Below are positions 38,799 to 47,322 of a DNA stretch of 64,000 nt, one piece after another. The DNA comes from Pantoea latae (GTDB lineage: Bacteria > Pseudomonadota > Gammaproteobacteria > Enterobacterales > Enterobacteriaceae), in NCBI RefSeq assembly GCF_002077695.1, contig NZ_MWUE01000022.1:186001-250000 (forward strand). The letters are read 5' to 3'. The notes beneath the pieces were generated by a model. It searched no databases. It had not been told where the DNA came from and saw nothing but the letters and a program-made list of their open reading frames with translations. How positions within the stretch are numbered: position 1 is the stretch's first letter; the number at the start of each line of letters is the position of its first letter. Both the position numbers and the translations under genes were made by a program.

Positions 38799-38827
38799 AT
38801 CGGGTGCTGCGGCACCCGATTTCTTCT
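38799..38827 (+). terminator. Intercistronic attenuator between ahpC and ahpF
   Basis: ATCGGGTGC and GCACCCGAT form a 9-bp stem with a four-base loop, followed by TTCTTCT. It probably lowers ahpF relative to ahpC. Confidence 0.65.
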
Positions 38828-38841
38828 GACAGGAACTCACT

Positions 38842-40410
38842 ATGCTCGACACCAATTTAAAAATCCAGCTCAAGGCCTACCTTGAGAAATTAACCAAGCC
38901 TGTTGAGTTAATCGCCACCCTGGACGATGGCGCCAAATCAGCGGAAATTCGCGATTTGCTGGCAGATATCGCCAGCCTGTCTGAAAAAGTCAGCTTCCGC
39001 GAAGAGAACGATCGTCCGGTGCGTAAACCCTCATTCCTGATCACCAACCCTGGCTCACACAGCGGCCCGCGCTTTGCCGGTTCGCCGATGGGTCATGAGT
39101 TCACCTCACTGGTGCTGGCGCTGCTGCAGACCGGCGGTCATCCGTCGAAAGAGACGCAGAGCCTGCTGGACCAGGTTGCGGCGCTGGATAGCGACCTGCA
39201 TTTCGAAACCTATTACTCGCTGTCATGCCACAACTGTCCTGACGTAGTGCAGGCGTTGAACCTGATGGCGATCATCAACCCGCGCGTCTCGCACACGGCG
39301 ATTGACGGCGGCATGTTCCAGAACGAGATCGCCGAGCGCAACGTGATGGGCGTGCCGGCGGTTTACCTGAACGGCAAAGAGTTCGGTCAGGGCCGCATGA
39401 GCCTCGCTGAGATCGTCGGCAAGGTCGACACCAATGCAGAGAAACGCGCGGCGGAAGAGCTGAACAAGCGCGACGCCTATGAAGTGCTGATTGTCGGCAG
39501 CGGCCCGGCGGGCGCGGCGGCGGCGATCTACTCGGCGCGTAAAGGCATCCGTACCGGCCTGATGGGCGAGCGTTTCGGCGGCCAGGTGCTCGACACCGTG
39601 GATATCGAAAACTACATCTCCGTGCAGAAAACCGAAGGCGCGAAGCTGGCTGGCTCGCTGCGCGCCCACGTTGACGACTACGACGTTGACGTGATCGACA
39701 CCCAGAGCGCCATCAAGCTGATCCCGGCGGCGAAAGCGGGCGGCCTGCACGCCATTGAAACCGCCTCAGGCGCGGTGCTGAAATCACGCAGCATTATCAT
39801 CGCCACCGGCGCGCGCTGGCGCAACATGGGCGTACCGGGCGAAGAGCAGTATCGTACTAAGGGCGTGACCTACTGCCCGCACTGCGACGGTCCGCTGTTT
39901 AAAGGCAAGCGCGTCGCGGTCATTGGCGGCGGTAACTCCGGCGTGGAAGCGGCTATCGACCTGGCGGGTATCGTCGAGCACGTCACCCTGCTGGAGTTCG
40001 CGGGCGAAATGCGCGCCGATCAGGTGCTGCAGAACAAGCTGCGCAGCCTGAAAAACGTTGACGTGATCCTGAACGCGCAGACCACCGAAGTGAAAGGCGA
40101 CGGCAGCAAAGTTACCGGCCTGGCCTATATCGATCGCAACAACCAGACGGCGCACGATATCGCGCTGAGCGGTATCTTCGTGCAGATTGGCCTGCTGCCG
40201 AACACCACCTGGCTGGAAGGCGCGGTCGAGCGCAATAAAGTGGGCGAGATCCTGATTGACGCCAAATGCGAAACCAGCCTGAAAGGCGTGTTCGCGGCGG
40301 GCGACTGCACCACGGTGCCGTACAAACAGATCATCATCGCCAGCGGCGAAGGCGCCAAAGCCTCGCTGAGCGCCTTTGACTATCTGATCCGCACTAAACC
40401 GGCTGAATAA
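38842..40410 (+). CDS. ahpF: Alkyl hydroperoxide reductase subunit F
   Basis: FAD-dependent NADH:disulfide oxidoreductase that regenerates AhpC. The 522-residue protein has an N-terminal double thioredoxin-like domain with the redox pair Cys129/Cys132 (CHNC), then a thioredoxin-reductase-like part with FAD-binding [17 protein letters not shown], the Cys345/Cys348 pair (CPHC), NADH-binding [15 protein letters not shown] and the C-terminal [15 protein letters not shown]. Residue numbering coincides with E. coli AhpF. An intrinsic terminator follows at 40434. Confidence 0.98.
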   Translation: MLDTNLKIQLKAYLEKLTKPVELIATLDDGAKSAEIRDLLADIASLSEKVSFREENDRPVRKPSFLITNPGSHSGPRFAGSPMGHEFTSLVLALLQTGGHPSKETQSLLDQVAALDSDLHFETYYSLSCHNCPDVVQALNLMAIINPRVSHTAIDGGMFQNEIAERNVMGVPAVYLNGKEFGQGRMSLAEIVGKVDTNAEKRAAEELNKRDAYEVLIVGSGPAGAAAAIYSARKGIRTGLMGERFGGQVLDTVDIENYISVQKTEGAKLAGSLRAHVDDYDVDVIDTQSAIKLIPAAKAGGLHAIETASGAVLKSRSIIIATGARWRNMGVPGEEQYRTKGVTYCPHCDGPLFKGKRVAVIGGGNSGVEAAIDLAGIVEHVTLLEFAGEMRADQVLQNKLRSLKNVDVILNAQTTEVKGDGSKVTGLAYIDRNNQTAHDIALSGIFVQIGLLPNTTWLEGAVERNKVGEILIDAKCETSLKGVFAAGDCTTVPYKQIIIASGEGAKASLSAFDYLIRTKPAE

Positions 40411-40433
40411 CTTTTTGCGATAGCCACGCAACC

Positions 40434-40465
40434 GCCCCGGGACCGCTGTCTCGGGGCTTTTTTTT
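40434..40465 (+). terminator. Rho-independent terminator of ahpCF
   Basis: GCCCCGGGAC and GTCTCGGGGC form a 10-bp stem (one G-T pair) with a four-base loop and eight T residues. Its T-run overlaps the stop codon of the convergent AEC gene. Confidence 0.93.
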
Positions 40466-41423
40466 AGTAGCCCGCCAGCGACATCAGCATCATCCATATC
40501 GGCGTCGTCACCGCCGCGAAGAGCGTGGAAAAAAGCATGCTCGCCGCCGCCGGCCCGGTCAGCACGTTGAACTTCTGCGACATCAGGTAGACGTTGACGC
40601 CGACCGCCATCGAACCCAGCAGCACCACCACCCGACTCTCCAGCGGCGGCAGACGCACCAGCCAGGCGATAGCCCAGATGGTCATCGGCTGCAAAATCAG
40701 CTTCAGCAAACAGATGGTATAGCTTTCGCGTAGCCCGTCGCGCACGCGGTAGTGCGCCAGGCTCATGCCGAGCGTCACCAGCGACAGCGGCGCGGCGATA
40801 GAGCCAAGCATGCGCAGCGGCTCGGCGGCGATGGCCGGCAGCGGCTGTTTCAAAAAGCTCCACGCGGTGCCGCTGAGGATGCCGATAATCAGCGGATTTT
40901 TCGCCACGCTGAGCAGGGTGCGCCCGATGCCCTGCAGCGAGAAGCTGCCCTGTTTCGCCCACTCCACCGAGAGGGTCAGCAGCGTCCAGAGGATCAGGCT
41001 ATTGAATACCAGCACCAGCGCCACTGACGGCAGCGCCTGCGCACCAAGCAGCACCGTCGCTACCGGAATGCCCAGCATCACGTTATTGGAAAAGATGCCG
41101 CCAAGGGCGAAAACCGTGCCCGCGACGCCGTCGAGCTTAAACAGCCGCGCGCCCAGGATGCGGCCAAGGATGAAAATCAGCAGGCAGCTGCCGAAAAAGG
41201 CCAGCAGCAGCCGCACATCCACCGGCGGGCTTTTATAGAAGTCACTCATCACGCGGAACAGCATGCAGGGCAGGGCGACGTTGAACACAAAGCGGTTCAT
41301 ACCTTCGCTAATAGAAACCGGCCATTTGCCGATACGCGTCAGGGCGTAACCAAGAAGAATTAAAATAAACAGCGGAGCGGAAAGGTAAATCTGATGGGTA
41401 AGCGTATCAAGCAAGCTGGGCAT
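40464..41423 (-). CDS. AEC (auxin efflux carrier) family transporter
   Basis: 319-residue inner-membrane protein with ten hydrophobic segments arranged as two five-helix repeats, as in AEC/MdcF/YfdV transporters. Landmarks: FNVALPCMLFRVM near 49, GGIFSNNVMLGIPVATVLLG near 108, LGSIAAPLSLVTLGMSL near 206 and GVNVYLMSQKFNV near 275. Substrates in the family are carboxylates and related metabolites; none can be assigned here. The gene is convergent with ahpF and shares its terminator region. Confidence 0.9.
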   Translation of the reverse strand: MPSLLDTLTHQIYLSAPLFILILLGYALTRIGKWPVSISEGMNRFVFNVALPCMLFRVMSDFYKSPPVDVRLLLAFFGSCLLIFILGRILGARLFKLDGVAGTVFALGGIFSNNVMLGIPVATVLLGAQALPSVALVLVFNSLILWTLLTLSVEWAKQGSFSLQGIGRTLLSVAKNPLIIGILSGTAWSFLKQPLPAIAAEPLRMLGSIAAPLSLVTLGMSLAHYRVRDGLRESYTICLLKLILQPMTIWAIAWLVRLPPLESRVVVLLGSMAVGVNVYLMSQKFNVLTGPAAASMLFSTLFAAVTTPIWMMLMSLAGY

Positions 41424-41499
41424 GGCGCGTCTGTTATCTGCATCAGGTCACATCAGCCTAACATGTTGTTGCCAAAAGCGTCACCCAGCAGCGCAGCGT

Positions 41500-41697
41500 T
41501 TATCCCAGCCAGCGTCGCGCCTGCGCGTCGCTGATATCGCGATAATGGATGCGATGCAGCGTCTGGCCGCAGCTTCGGCAGCGGGCAGTAATATGAGTAG
41601 AAAAATAGCTTCTGCCATTCGGGGCAATGGCATTGGCACGAGTAATTACAACATCCTGCCAACGGTGCCAGTGCGGTATAAGCGAGAGCAGTTTCAT
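41500..41697 (-). CDS. Small CxxC protein of unknown function
   Basis: 65 residues starting MKLLSLIPHWHRWQDVVITR. I chose the ATG at 41697 because AGAGGA lies 5 bases upstream; the frame extends 33 codons further but without a ribosome site. It contains one CRSCG motif (like half a zinc ribbon) and three His in the first half (HWHRW; HRIHY near the end). I do not recognise the family. It is divergent from the thiM riboswitch and converges on nothing; a 76-base gap separates it from the AEC start. It could be spurious, but the ribosome site and CxxC support it. Confidence 0.55.
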   Translation of the reverse strand: MKLLSLIPHWHRWQDVVITRANAIAPNGRSYFSTHITARCRSCGQTLHRIHYRDISDAQARRWLG

Positions 41698-41884
41698 CAG
41701 GTTCCTCTGAAACGGATAGCCAGGATTAAACAGCATGGTTTGCGGGCCCGGAGCATTAGGCTTGTTTTTTAGCCGCCATTGGTTGATCGAGATCATGCGG
41801 AACCGAGCTAACTGGTAATACCTCTTAAGAGGTAGGCGTATTGCTTTCGCCAGGCGCCTCTCTTATGCTGCTGGCGTAACATTC

Positions 41885-41962
41885 GACTCGGGGTGCCCTT
41901 CTTTGTGAAGGCTGAGAAATACCCGTAATACCTGATCTGGATAATGCCAGCGTAGGGAAGTC
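41885..41962 (+). ncRNA. TPP riboswitch (THI element) controlling thiMD
   Basis: Carries the universally conserved TPP aptamer blocks: CTCGGGGTGCC, GGCTGAGAAATACCC, ACCTGATCTGGATAATGCC and AGCGTAGGGAAGTC, with the P1 stem closed by GACT/AGTC. Thiamine pyrophosphate binding would shut off thiMD. The short expression platform to the GGGAG ribosome site (42000-42004) and lack of a T-run suggest translational control. Confidence 0.97.
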
Positions 41963-42009
41963 AGATGCCTGACCGCATTCGCCTTCTTGTTCGCCGGTTG
42001 GGAGTTATG

Positions 42010-42804
42010 ATGATCCATCAACCTCAACGCTTTTCTGACGCGCACTTCGCGCCCGTTCTCGCCCGCTTCGTTCAACGCCAGCCGCTGGTGCACTGCATGA
42101 CCAACGACGTGGTGCAGAACGTCACCGCCAACGTCCTGCTGGCGCTTCACGCTTCGCCCGCTATGGTGATCGATCCTGACGAGGCCACGCAGTTTGCCGC
42201 GATGGCCGACGCGTTGCTGATCAACGTCGGCACTCTGACCCGCGATCGCCGCGACGCCATGCTGGCGGCGGTGCAGGCCGCCAACGCGGCGCAAAAGCCT
42301 TGGGTGCTCGATCCGGTGGCGGTCGGGGCGCTGCGCCTGCGCAGCGAATTCTGCCAGCAGCTTCTTGCGCTGCGGCCTGCCGCGGTGCGCGGCAACGCGT
42401 CTGAAATTCTTGCGCTGGCGCAGCAGGGCGCGGGCGGGCGCGGCGTAGATTCGCAGCATCAGGCGGAGGCGGCGCTGGAGGCGGCGCGCGAGCTGGCGCA
42501 AAAGCATCAGACGCTGGTGGCGATCAGCGGCGAGGTCGATTACGTCACCGACGGCCATAAAACGCTGAGCATCGCTGGCGGCAGCGCGCTGATGACGCGC
42601 GTGGTCGGCACCGGCTGCGCGCTCTCCGCCGTGGTCGCCGCCTTTTGCAGCCTGCCGGGTGACAGGCGGGATAACGTCGCCAGCGCCTGCCGCATCATGA
42701 CGCTGGCGGGCGAACGCGCCGCCGCCCAGACCGCCGCGCCCGGCAGCTTCGCCACGCTGTTTATCGATGCCCTGTGGCAGCTGGCACAGGAGGCGCGCGC
42801 ATGA
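42010..42804 (+). CDS. thiM: Hydroxyethylthiazole kinase ThiM
   Basis: Phosphorylates 4-methyl-5-(2-hydroxyethyl)thiazole in thiamine salvage. About 264 residues, ribokinase-like ThiK fold, with [20 protein letters not shown] near the N-terminus, [15 protein letters not shown] and the catalytic [15 protein letters not shown] with the active Cys. E. coli ThiM (262 residues) aligns throughout. Two tandem ATGs occur (42007, 42010); GGGAG is better spaced for the second. A frame open from 41965 starts at the end of the riboswitch and is rejected. Its stop overlaps thiD (ATGA). Confidence 0.96.
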   Translation: MIHQPQRFSDAHFAPVLARFVQRQPLVHCMTNDVVQNVTANVLLALHASPAMVIDPDEATQFAAMADALLINVGTLTRDRRDAMLAAVQAANAAQKPWVLDPVAVGALRLRSEFCQQLLALRPAAVRGNASEILALAQQGAGGRGVDSQHQAEAALEAARELAQKHQTLVAISGEVDYVTDGHKTLSIAGGSALMTRVVGTGCALSAVVAAFCSLPGDRRDNVASACRIMTLAGERAAAQTAAPGSFATLFIDALWQLAQEARA

Positions 42805-43601
42805 AACGTATCAACGCGCTGACGATTGCCGGCACCGATCCCAGCGGCGGCGCCGGCATCCAGGCCGACCTTAAAGCCTTTTCGGCGCTCGGCGCCTACG
42901 GCACCAGCGTCATCACCGCGCTGGTGGCGCAGAACACCCGTGGCGTACAGTCGGTTTATCGCATCGATCCCGCTTTTGTCGGCGCGCAGCTTGATTCGGT
43001 GCTGAGCGACGTGCGCATCGACACGGCGAAAATCGGCATGCTGTCGGAAACCGCCATCGTGCGTATTGTGGCGGAACAGCTAAAGCGCGCCGATATCCCG
43101 TTCGTGGTGCTGGACACGGTGATGGTGGCGAAAAGCGGCGATCCCTTGCTATCGCCTGACGCTATCGCCAGCGTGCGCGAGCTGCTGCTGCCGCAGGTGT
43201 CGCTGATCACCCCCAATCTGCCGGAGGCGGCGGCGCTGCTCGACTGTGCGCCAGCGCGCAGTGAAGAGGAGATGCTTGCCCAGGGCGAAGCGCTGCTGGC
43301 GCTCGGCTGTCAGGCGGTGCTGATGAAAGGCGGTCATCTCGGCGACAGCGAAAGCCCGGACTGGCTCATCGCCCGCGACGGCGCGCAGCGTTTTACCGCG
43401 CCGCGCGTCAATACGCGCCATACCCACGGCACCGGCTGCTCGCTCTCCGCCGCACTGGCGGCGCTGCGCCCGCGTTATGACGGCTGGGCCGACACCCTGC
43501 GCGAGGCGAAAAGCTGGCTGCAGCAGGCGCTTATCGAGGCCGATACGCTGGAGGTTGGCAACGGCATCGGGCCGGTGCATCACTTTCATCGCTGGTGGTA
43601 A
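42801..43601 (+). CDS. thiD: Hydroxymethylpyrimidine (phosphomethylpyrimidine) kinase ThiD
   Basis: Phosphorylates HMP and HMP-P for thiamine synthesis. The 266-residue ribokinase-family protein begins [21 protein letters not shown] as in E. coli (266 residues). Substrate and ATP motifs include [27 protein letters not shown] and the anion-hole [14 protein letters not shown] with the catalytic Cys. It starts within the thiM stop codon, so the pair is coupled and under the TPP riboswitch. A bidirectional terminator follows. Confidence 0.97.
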   Translation: MKRINALTIAGTDPSGGAGIQADLKAFSALGAYGTSVITALVAQNTRGVQSVYRIDPAFVGAQLDSVLSDVRIDTAKIGMLSETAIVRIVAEQLKRADIPFVVLDTVMVAKSGDPLLSPDAIASVRELLLPQVSLITPNLPEAAALLDCAPARSEEEMLAQGEALLALGCQAVLMKGGHLGDSESPDWLIARDGAQRFTAPRVNTRHTHGTGCSLSAALAALRPRYDGWADTLREAKSWLQQALIEADTLEVGNGIGPVHHFHRWW

Positions 43602-43614
43602 ACGTCAGAGAGAG

Positions 43615-43639
43615 AAAAGGCCAGCAGCGCTGGCCTTTT
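43615..43639. terminator. Bidirectional terminator between thiD and rspR
   Basis: AAAAGGCCAGC and GCTGGCCTTTT form an 11-bp stem with a three-base loop. A on one side and T on the other make it act for both convergent genes. Confidence 0.93.
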
Positions 43640-43658
43640 CAGGGATATTCAGGACGGA

Positions 43659-44345
43659 TTACAGCGACTCGAACCACTCGCTGTTGCGTTCGGCGATAGG
43701 GGTAATAGAGAAAATCATCTCCTGCAAATGACGACGCATCGCCGCTTCGGCGGCATCGGCATCATGCGCCTTCAGCGCTGACAGGATCTCTTCATGCTGC
43801 TCAATCAGGCTTTCCGGCGGCGAGACCTCACTCAGCGTCAGAAAGCGCACCCGGTCCATCGCCGCTTTGATATTTTCTACCGTCTCCCACGCCAGTGCGC
43901 AGTGGATGCTCTCGGCGATCAGACGGTGAAATTCATCGTCAAGGCTGAGAAACGCCTGGCTGTCGTGGCGTTCCGCCGCCATCTTTTGCAGCTGAAGATT
44001 GTGCTCCAGCGCCATCAGCGCCACGGGCTCAATCTCCAGCGCCGCACGGCGCACCACCGACACCTCTACCGCTTCGCGAATAAAGCGGCCATCCGCGACG
44101 CGACGCGCGGAGATTTTGCGCACGAAGGTGCCGCGCTGCGGCAGCACCTGCACCAGTCCCGCCTCCGCCAGCTTGATAAAGGCTTCGCGCACCGGCTGAC
44201 GCGACACGTTAAAGCGGGCCGACACTTCTTTTTCTGACAGCAGCGAACCCGGCTGGATGACGCAGGTCACGATATCCTTGCGCAGATAACGATAAATCTG
44301 CTGGTTAACCGGCTCGCTGGTGGTGATGGTATAGGCGATTGACAT
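43659..44345 (-). CDS. rspR: GntR/FCD regulator RspR (YdfH)
   Basis: 228-residue regulator equal in length to E. coli RspR, the repressor of rspAB. The N-terminal winged helix (about residues 12-78) reads PVNQQIYRYLRKDIV then EKEVSARFNVSRQPVREAF; a metal-binding FCD effector domain follows with the acidic and His residues of DDEFHRLI and HEEILSAL. It sits at the end of the rspA-rspB-ydfJ-ydfI series on the same strand, exactly as in E. coli. The 100-base gap before it suggests a separate promoter as well. The inducer is likely a hexuronate or mannonate-type sugar acid (inference). Confidence 0.95.
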   Translation of the reverse strand: MSIAYTITTSEPVNQQIYRYLRKDIVTCVIQPGSLLSEKEVSARFNVSRQPVREAFIKLAEAGLVQVLPQRGTFVRKISARRVADGRFIREAVEVSVVRRAALEIEPVALMALEHNLQLQKMAAERHDSQAFLSLDDEFHRLIAESIHCALAWETVENIKAAMDRVRFLTLSEVSPPESLIEQHEEILSALKAHDADAAEAAMRRHLQEMIFSITPIAERNSEWFESL

Positions 44346-44445
44346 GCGGCATATCCGTATTACGGCTGGCCGCAGCCAGCCCGTTGGGAAAGTGTCAGTC
44401 TAATCAGCGCGCTGCGACTGCGCCAGTGCTTTTGATACTGAACAA

Positions 44446-45906
44446 TTACAGCGAGTTGACCACCTGCGCCACCGTGGCGCGCGCGCCGTGCTCGCGCAGC
44501 TGCAGCCAGAAGCGCGTCAGCGTTGCCACCACCGCCGCATTCTGCGCCAGATCCTCGCCGAATACCGCTTTGATGCCCAGCAGCGCCCTGACGCGCGCTT
44601 CGCCCTCGGCGCTGTTGGCCACGCGCTCCGCCAGTTCCGCCTTCAGCGGATCGCGGATCTCGACCGGCGCGCCTTGCTCATCCACGCCGCCGACATAGCG
44701 CATCCAGCCCGCCACGCCCAGCAGCAGCAGATCGCAGTTGCTGCCATTTTTCAGGTGCCAGCGCACGCTGTCGAGCAGGCGCTGCGGCAGCTTCTGCGTG
44801 CCGTCGGTGGCGATCTGGTAAGTACGATGCTTAATCGCGCGGTTTTCATAGCGGGCGATCAGCGAGTCGGCATAGGCGGTGAGATCCACGCCCTGGGTGC
44901 GCAGCGTCGGCGCCTGCTGCTCCAGCATCAGCCTGCGCGCGGCGGTGCGCAGGTTCGCGTCGGCCATGCAGTCGCTAATATATTCATAGCCGGCTAAAAA
45001 GCCGAGATAGGCCAGAAACGAGTGGCTGCCGTTAAGCATGCGCAGCTTCATCTCTTCGAACGGCAGCACGTCGCTGACCAGCTCCGCGCCCGCCTGCTCC
45101 CAGGCTGGCCGACCGCTGACGAAGTTATCCTCGATCACCCACTGGAAAAAGGGTTCCGCTTCCACCGCAACCGGATCGCGACTGCCCAGGCGCTCGGTCA
45201 GCTGAGCAAAGGCGCTGTCGGTCATTGCCGGCACGATGCGATCGACCATGGTGGAAGGGAAGGTGACATGCTGCTGAATATAGTCCGCCAGCGCGCTATC
45301 CTGGCGCTGCGCCAGCTGCACGATCGCGTTGCGCGTGACGTGGCCGTTTTCCGGCATATTGTCGCAGGACATCACGCTGAACGGCGGCAGGCCCGCGTCG
45401 CGGCGGCGGCGGATCGCTGCCAGAATCAGGCCCGGCAGCGAGCGCGGCGCATCGGGATGGGCCAGGTCATGCACAATATCGGGATGGTCCGGGTTGAGAT
45501 CGCCGCTGGCGGGATGATGGCAGTAGCCTTTTTCCGTCACCGTCATCGAAACGATCGCCACCTCTGGCTGGCTCATGGCGGCGATCACCGCCTCGATGCC
45601 GTCGCCTTTGCCGTGCAGCGCCGAGGTGATCACGCCGATCACGCGCGTCTGCAGCGAGTCGTCGGCCATCTCGGTGAGGGTATACAGATGATCCTGCTGA
45701 CGCAGCGCCTGGATCAGATCGCCGCTGTTGAGGTTAACTTCACAATAGCCCCAGTCACTGCCCTGTTCCGCCAGTTTGTCGCTGCAGAGCGCCTGGTGCG
45801 CGCGATGGAACGCGCCGAAGCCGATATGCACCATGCGGGTTTTCAGTTGGCGGCGATCGTAGCGTGGGCGCTGCACGTCGGCGGGAAGGCGATCAATCTC
45901 TAACAT
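44446..45906 (-). CDS. ydfI: Mannitol-dehydrogenase-family mannonate/fructuronate oxidoreductase YdfI
   Basis: 486-residue NAD-dependent polyol/sugar-acid dehydrogenase of the UxuB/MtlK family. The N-terminal Rossmann region has MVHIGFGAFHRAHQ; the catalytic area has SCDNMPENGHVTRNAI, TFPSTMVDRIVPA and the lysine motif EEMKLRMLNGSHSFLAYLG (about 285-303). It is collinear with E. coli YdfI (486 residues). With ManD-type RspA it could handle D-mannonate and related acids, but the exact substrate is unproved. It is separated from ydfJ by 60 bases with a hairpin. Confidence 0.94.
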   Translation of the reverse strand: MLEIDRLPADVQRPRYDRRQLKTRMVHIGFGAFHRAHQALCSDKLAEQGSDWGYCEVNLNSGDLIQALRQQDHLYTLTEMADDSLQTRVIGVITSALHGKGDGIEAVIAAMSQPEVAIVSMTVTEKGYCHHPASGDLNPDHPDIVHDLAHPDAPRSLPGLILAAIRRRRDAGLPPFSVMSCDNMPENGHVTRNAIVQLAQRQDSALADYIQQHVTFPSTMVDRIVPAMTDSAFAQLTERLGSRDPVAVEAEPFFQWVIEDNFVSGRPAWEQAGAELVSDVLPFEEMKLRMLNGSHSFLAYLGFLAGYEYISDCMADANLRTAARRLMLEQQAPTLRTQGVDLTAYADSLIARYENRAIKHRTYQIATDGTQKLPQRLLDSVRWHLKNGSNCDLLLLGVAGWMRYVGGVDEQGAPVEIRDPLKAELAERVANSAEGEARVRALLGIKAVFGEDLAQNAAVVATLTRFWLQLREHGARATVAQVVNSL

Positions 45907-45924
45907 AGTCCGTCCTTATGGCAA

Positions 45925-45945
45925 ACGGGGCGTCCTGCGCCCCGT
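45925..45945 (-). other. Intercistronic hairpin ydfJ-ydfI
   Basis: On the minus strand ACGGGGCG-CAGGA-CGCCCCGT forms an 8-bp stem with loop CAGGA, between the ydfJ stop and the ydfI ribosome site. Probably an mRNA stability or processing element. Confidence 0.55.
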
Positions 45946-45966
45946 GATTCAGTCATATGCGTCTGT

Positions 45967-47250
45967 TTATACCGAAACGGGCTTGCTGCTCGCTTTCGGG
46001 CTGCGGATAACGAACAGCACCAGGAAGGCGCCGACGGCGGCGACAACGCCGGCCAGCACAAAGGCGCTGTCGAATTTGCCGGTGTGCTGCACGATAAACC
46101 CGGTGACGATCGGGCCGATGATGCCCGACAGGCTGCCCACCAGATGGATAAAGCCGCTGATGCTGCCGACGCGGCTCTTGTGCACCACGTCCTGAATAAT
46201 CGCCCAGTAGATCGCGCCGGTGATGTAGAGGAAGAAAATCGAGATCGACATCATCATCACCGCAGAGTTGACCTCTTTTACCGTACCCGCCAGCGCCACA
46301 CAAACGGCGGCGGCAAACAGTGAGACCACCAGCACAATTTTACGCGACAGCAGTAACTTGCCGGTAATATTGAAGATCTTGTCAGAGATCCAGCCGCCCA
46401 GCGCCAGGCCGACGAAGCCGACAATCCACGGGATCATGGTGGTAATCGACATCGATTTAATATCGAGGCCGTGCGCCTGCACCAGATAGGCCGGGAACCA
46501 GCTCAGGAAGAAAAACAGAATGTAGTTGTAGCAGAAGAAGGCGAAGGCGGTGACCAGGATAATCGGCTGACGCAGATAGTAGCCGAAGCCGTGCGACGCC
46601 TGCGCCAGATCCGCCTCTTCGCCCGGCTGCTCGGCTTTCAGCTGATCCACCAGCGCGCGCTCTTCTGCAGAGACGTGACGGCTTTTCGCCGGGTTGTCCG
46701 CCGAGACGAACAGCCAGATCGCCATCCACACCAGACCGATCAGGCAGATGATGACAAAGGCCGGACGCCAGCCGAAGGCGAGGGCGAGATAGCCGATAAT
46801 CGGACCGGCCACCGCGCCGCCCAGCGGCGAACCGGCGCTCAGCAGGCCCATGGCGGTGGCGGCCTGTTTTTTCGGGAACCAGCCGTTAATCGCTTTATTG
46901 GCGGAGGCGCAGATCGGGCCTTCCGCCATGCCGAACAGCACGCGCAGGATCAGCATCGACCAGAAGCCAGTCGCCAGCGCGGTCATGCCGCAGAACAGCG
47001 ACCACATGCCGACCGCGATGCCGAGCACGATTTTCGGTCCGAAGCGATCCGTGGCGACGCCGCCGACGAAGTTGAACAGCGCGTAGCCGAAGAAGAAGCT
47101 GCCGAAGATCATGCCGAACTGTTCGGCGTTGATCGCCAGATCTTTTTCTACCAGCGGTAAGGTCAGGGAGAGGGCAACACGATCGAGGTAATTGATCATG
47201 TAAACAAGAAACAACAGCAGTACGATTGTCCAGCGCAGATTTTTAAACAT
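45967..47250 (-). CDS. ydfJ: MFS transporter YdfJ (ACS/D-galactonate-type), intact
   Basis: 427-residue major facilitator with twelve membrane segments, of the anion:cation symporter type that imports sugar acids. Landmarks: YMINYLDRVALSLTLPLVEKD (about 17-37), GYALFNFVGGVATDRFG near 55, the MFS motif GMAEGPICASANKAINGWFP near 118 and GGWISDKI near 287. It is a single uninterrupted frame; in E. coli K-12 this gene is split by the Qin prophage. Its place between rspB and ydfI fits uptake of the sugar acid that RspA and YdfI act on. Confidence 0.94.
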   Translation of the reverse strand: MFKNLRWTIVLLLFLVYMINYLDRVALSLTLPLVEKDLAINAEQFGMIFGSFFFGYALFNFVGGVATDRFGPKIVLGIAVGMWSLFCGMTALATGFWSMLILRVLFGMAEGPICASANKAINGWFPKKQAATAMGLLSAGSPLGGAVAGPIIGYLALAFGWRPAFVIICLIGLVWMAIWLFVSADNPAKSRHVSAEERALVDQLKAEQPGEEADLAQASHGFGYYLRQPIILVTAFAFFCYNYILFFFLSWFPAYLVQAHGLDIKSMSITTMIPWIVGFVGLALGGWISDKIFNITGKLLLSRKIVLVVSLFAAAVCVALAGTVKEVNSAVMMMSISIFFLYITGAIYWAIIQDVVHKSRVGSISGFIHLVGSLSGIIGPIVTGFIVQHTGKFDSAFVLAGVVAAVGAFLVLFVIRSPKASSKPVSV

Positions 47251-47281
47251 AGTGGCTCCAACGCTTTTTTATAGTGGTGTC

Positions 47282-47301
47282 GCCGGCAGCGCGCTGCCGG
47301 C
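47282..47301 (-). other. Intercistronic palindrome rspB-ydfJ
   Basis: GCCGGCAGC and GCTGCCGGC pair around a two-base centre in the 72-base gap between rspB and ydfJ. No T-run directly follows on the minus strand; probably a stability hairpin. Confidence 0.55.
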
Positions 47302-47322
47302 TGAATCCCCGGTGAGGCAAGG

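Noticed and set aside
41965-42009. Upstream ATG for thiM at the end of the riboswitch
   Set aside because: No ribosome site; GGGAG at 42000 serves the ATGs at 42007/42010, matching E. coli ThiM.
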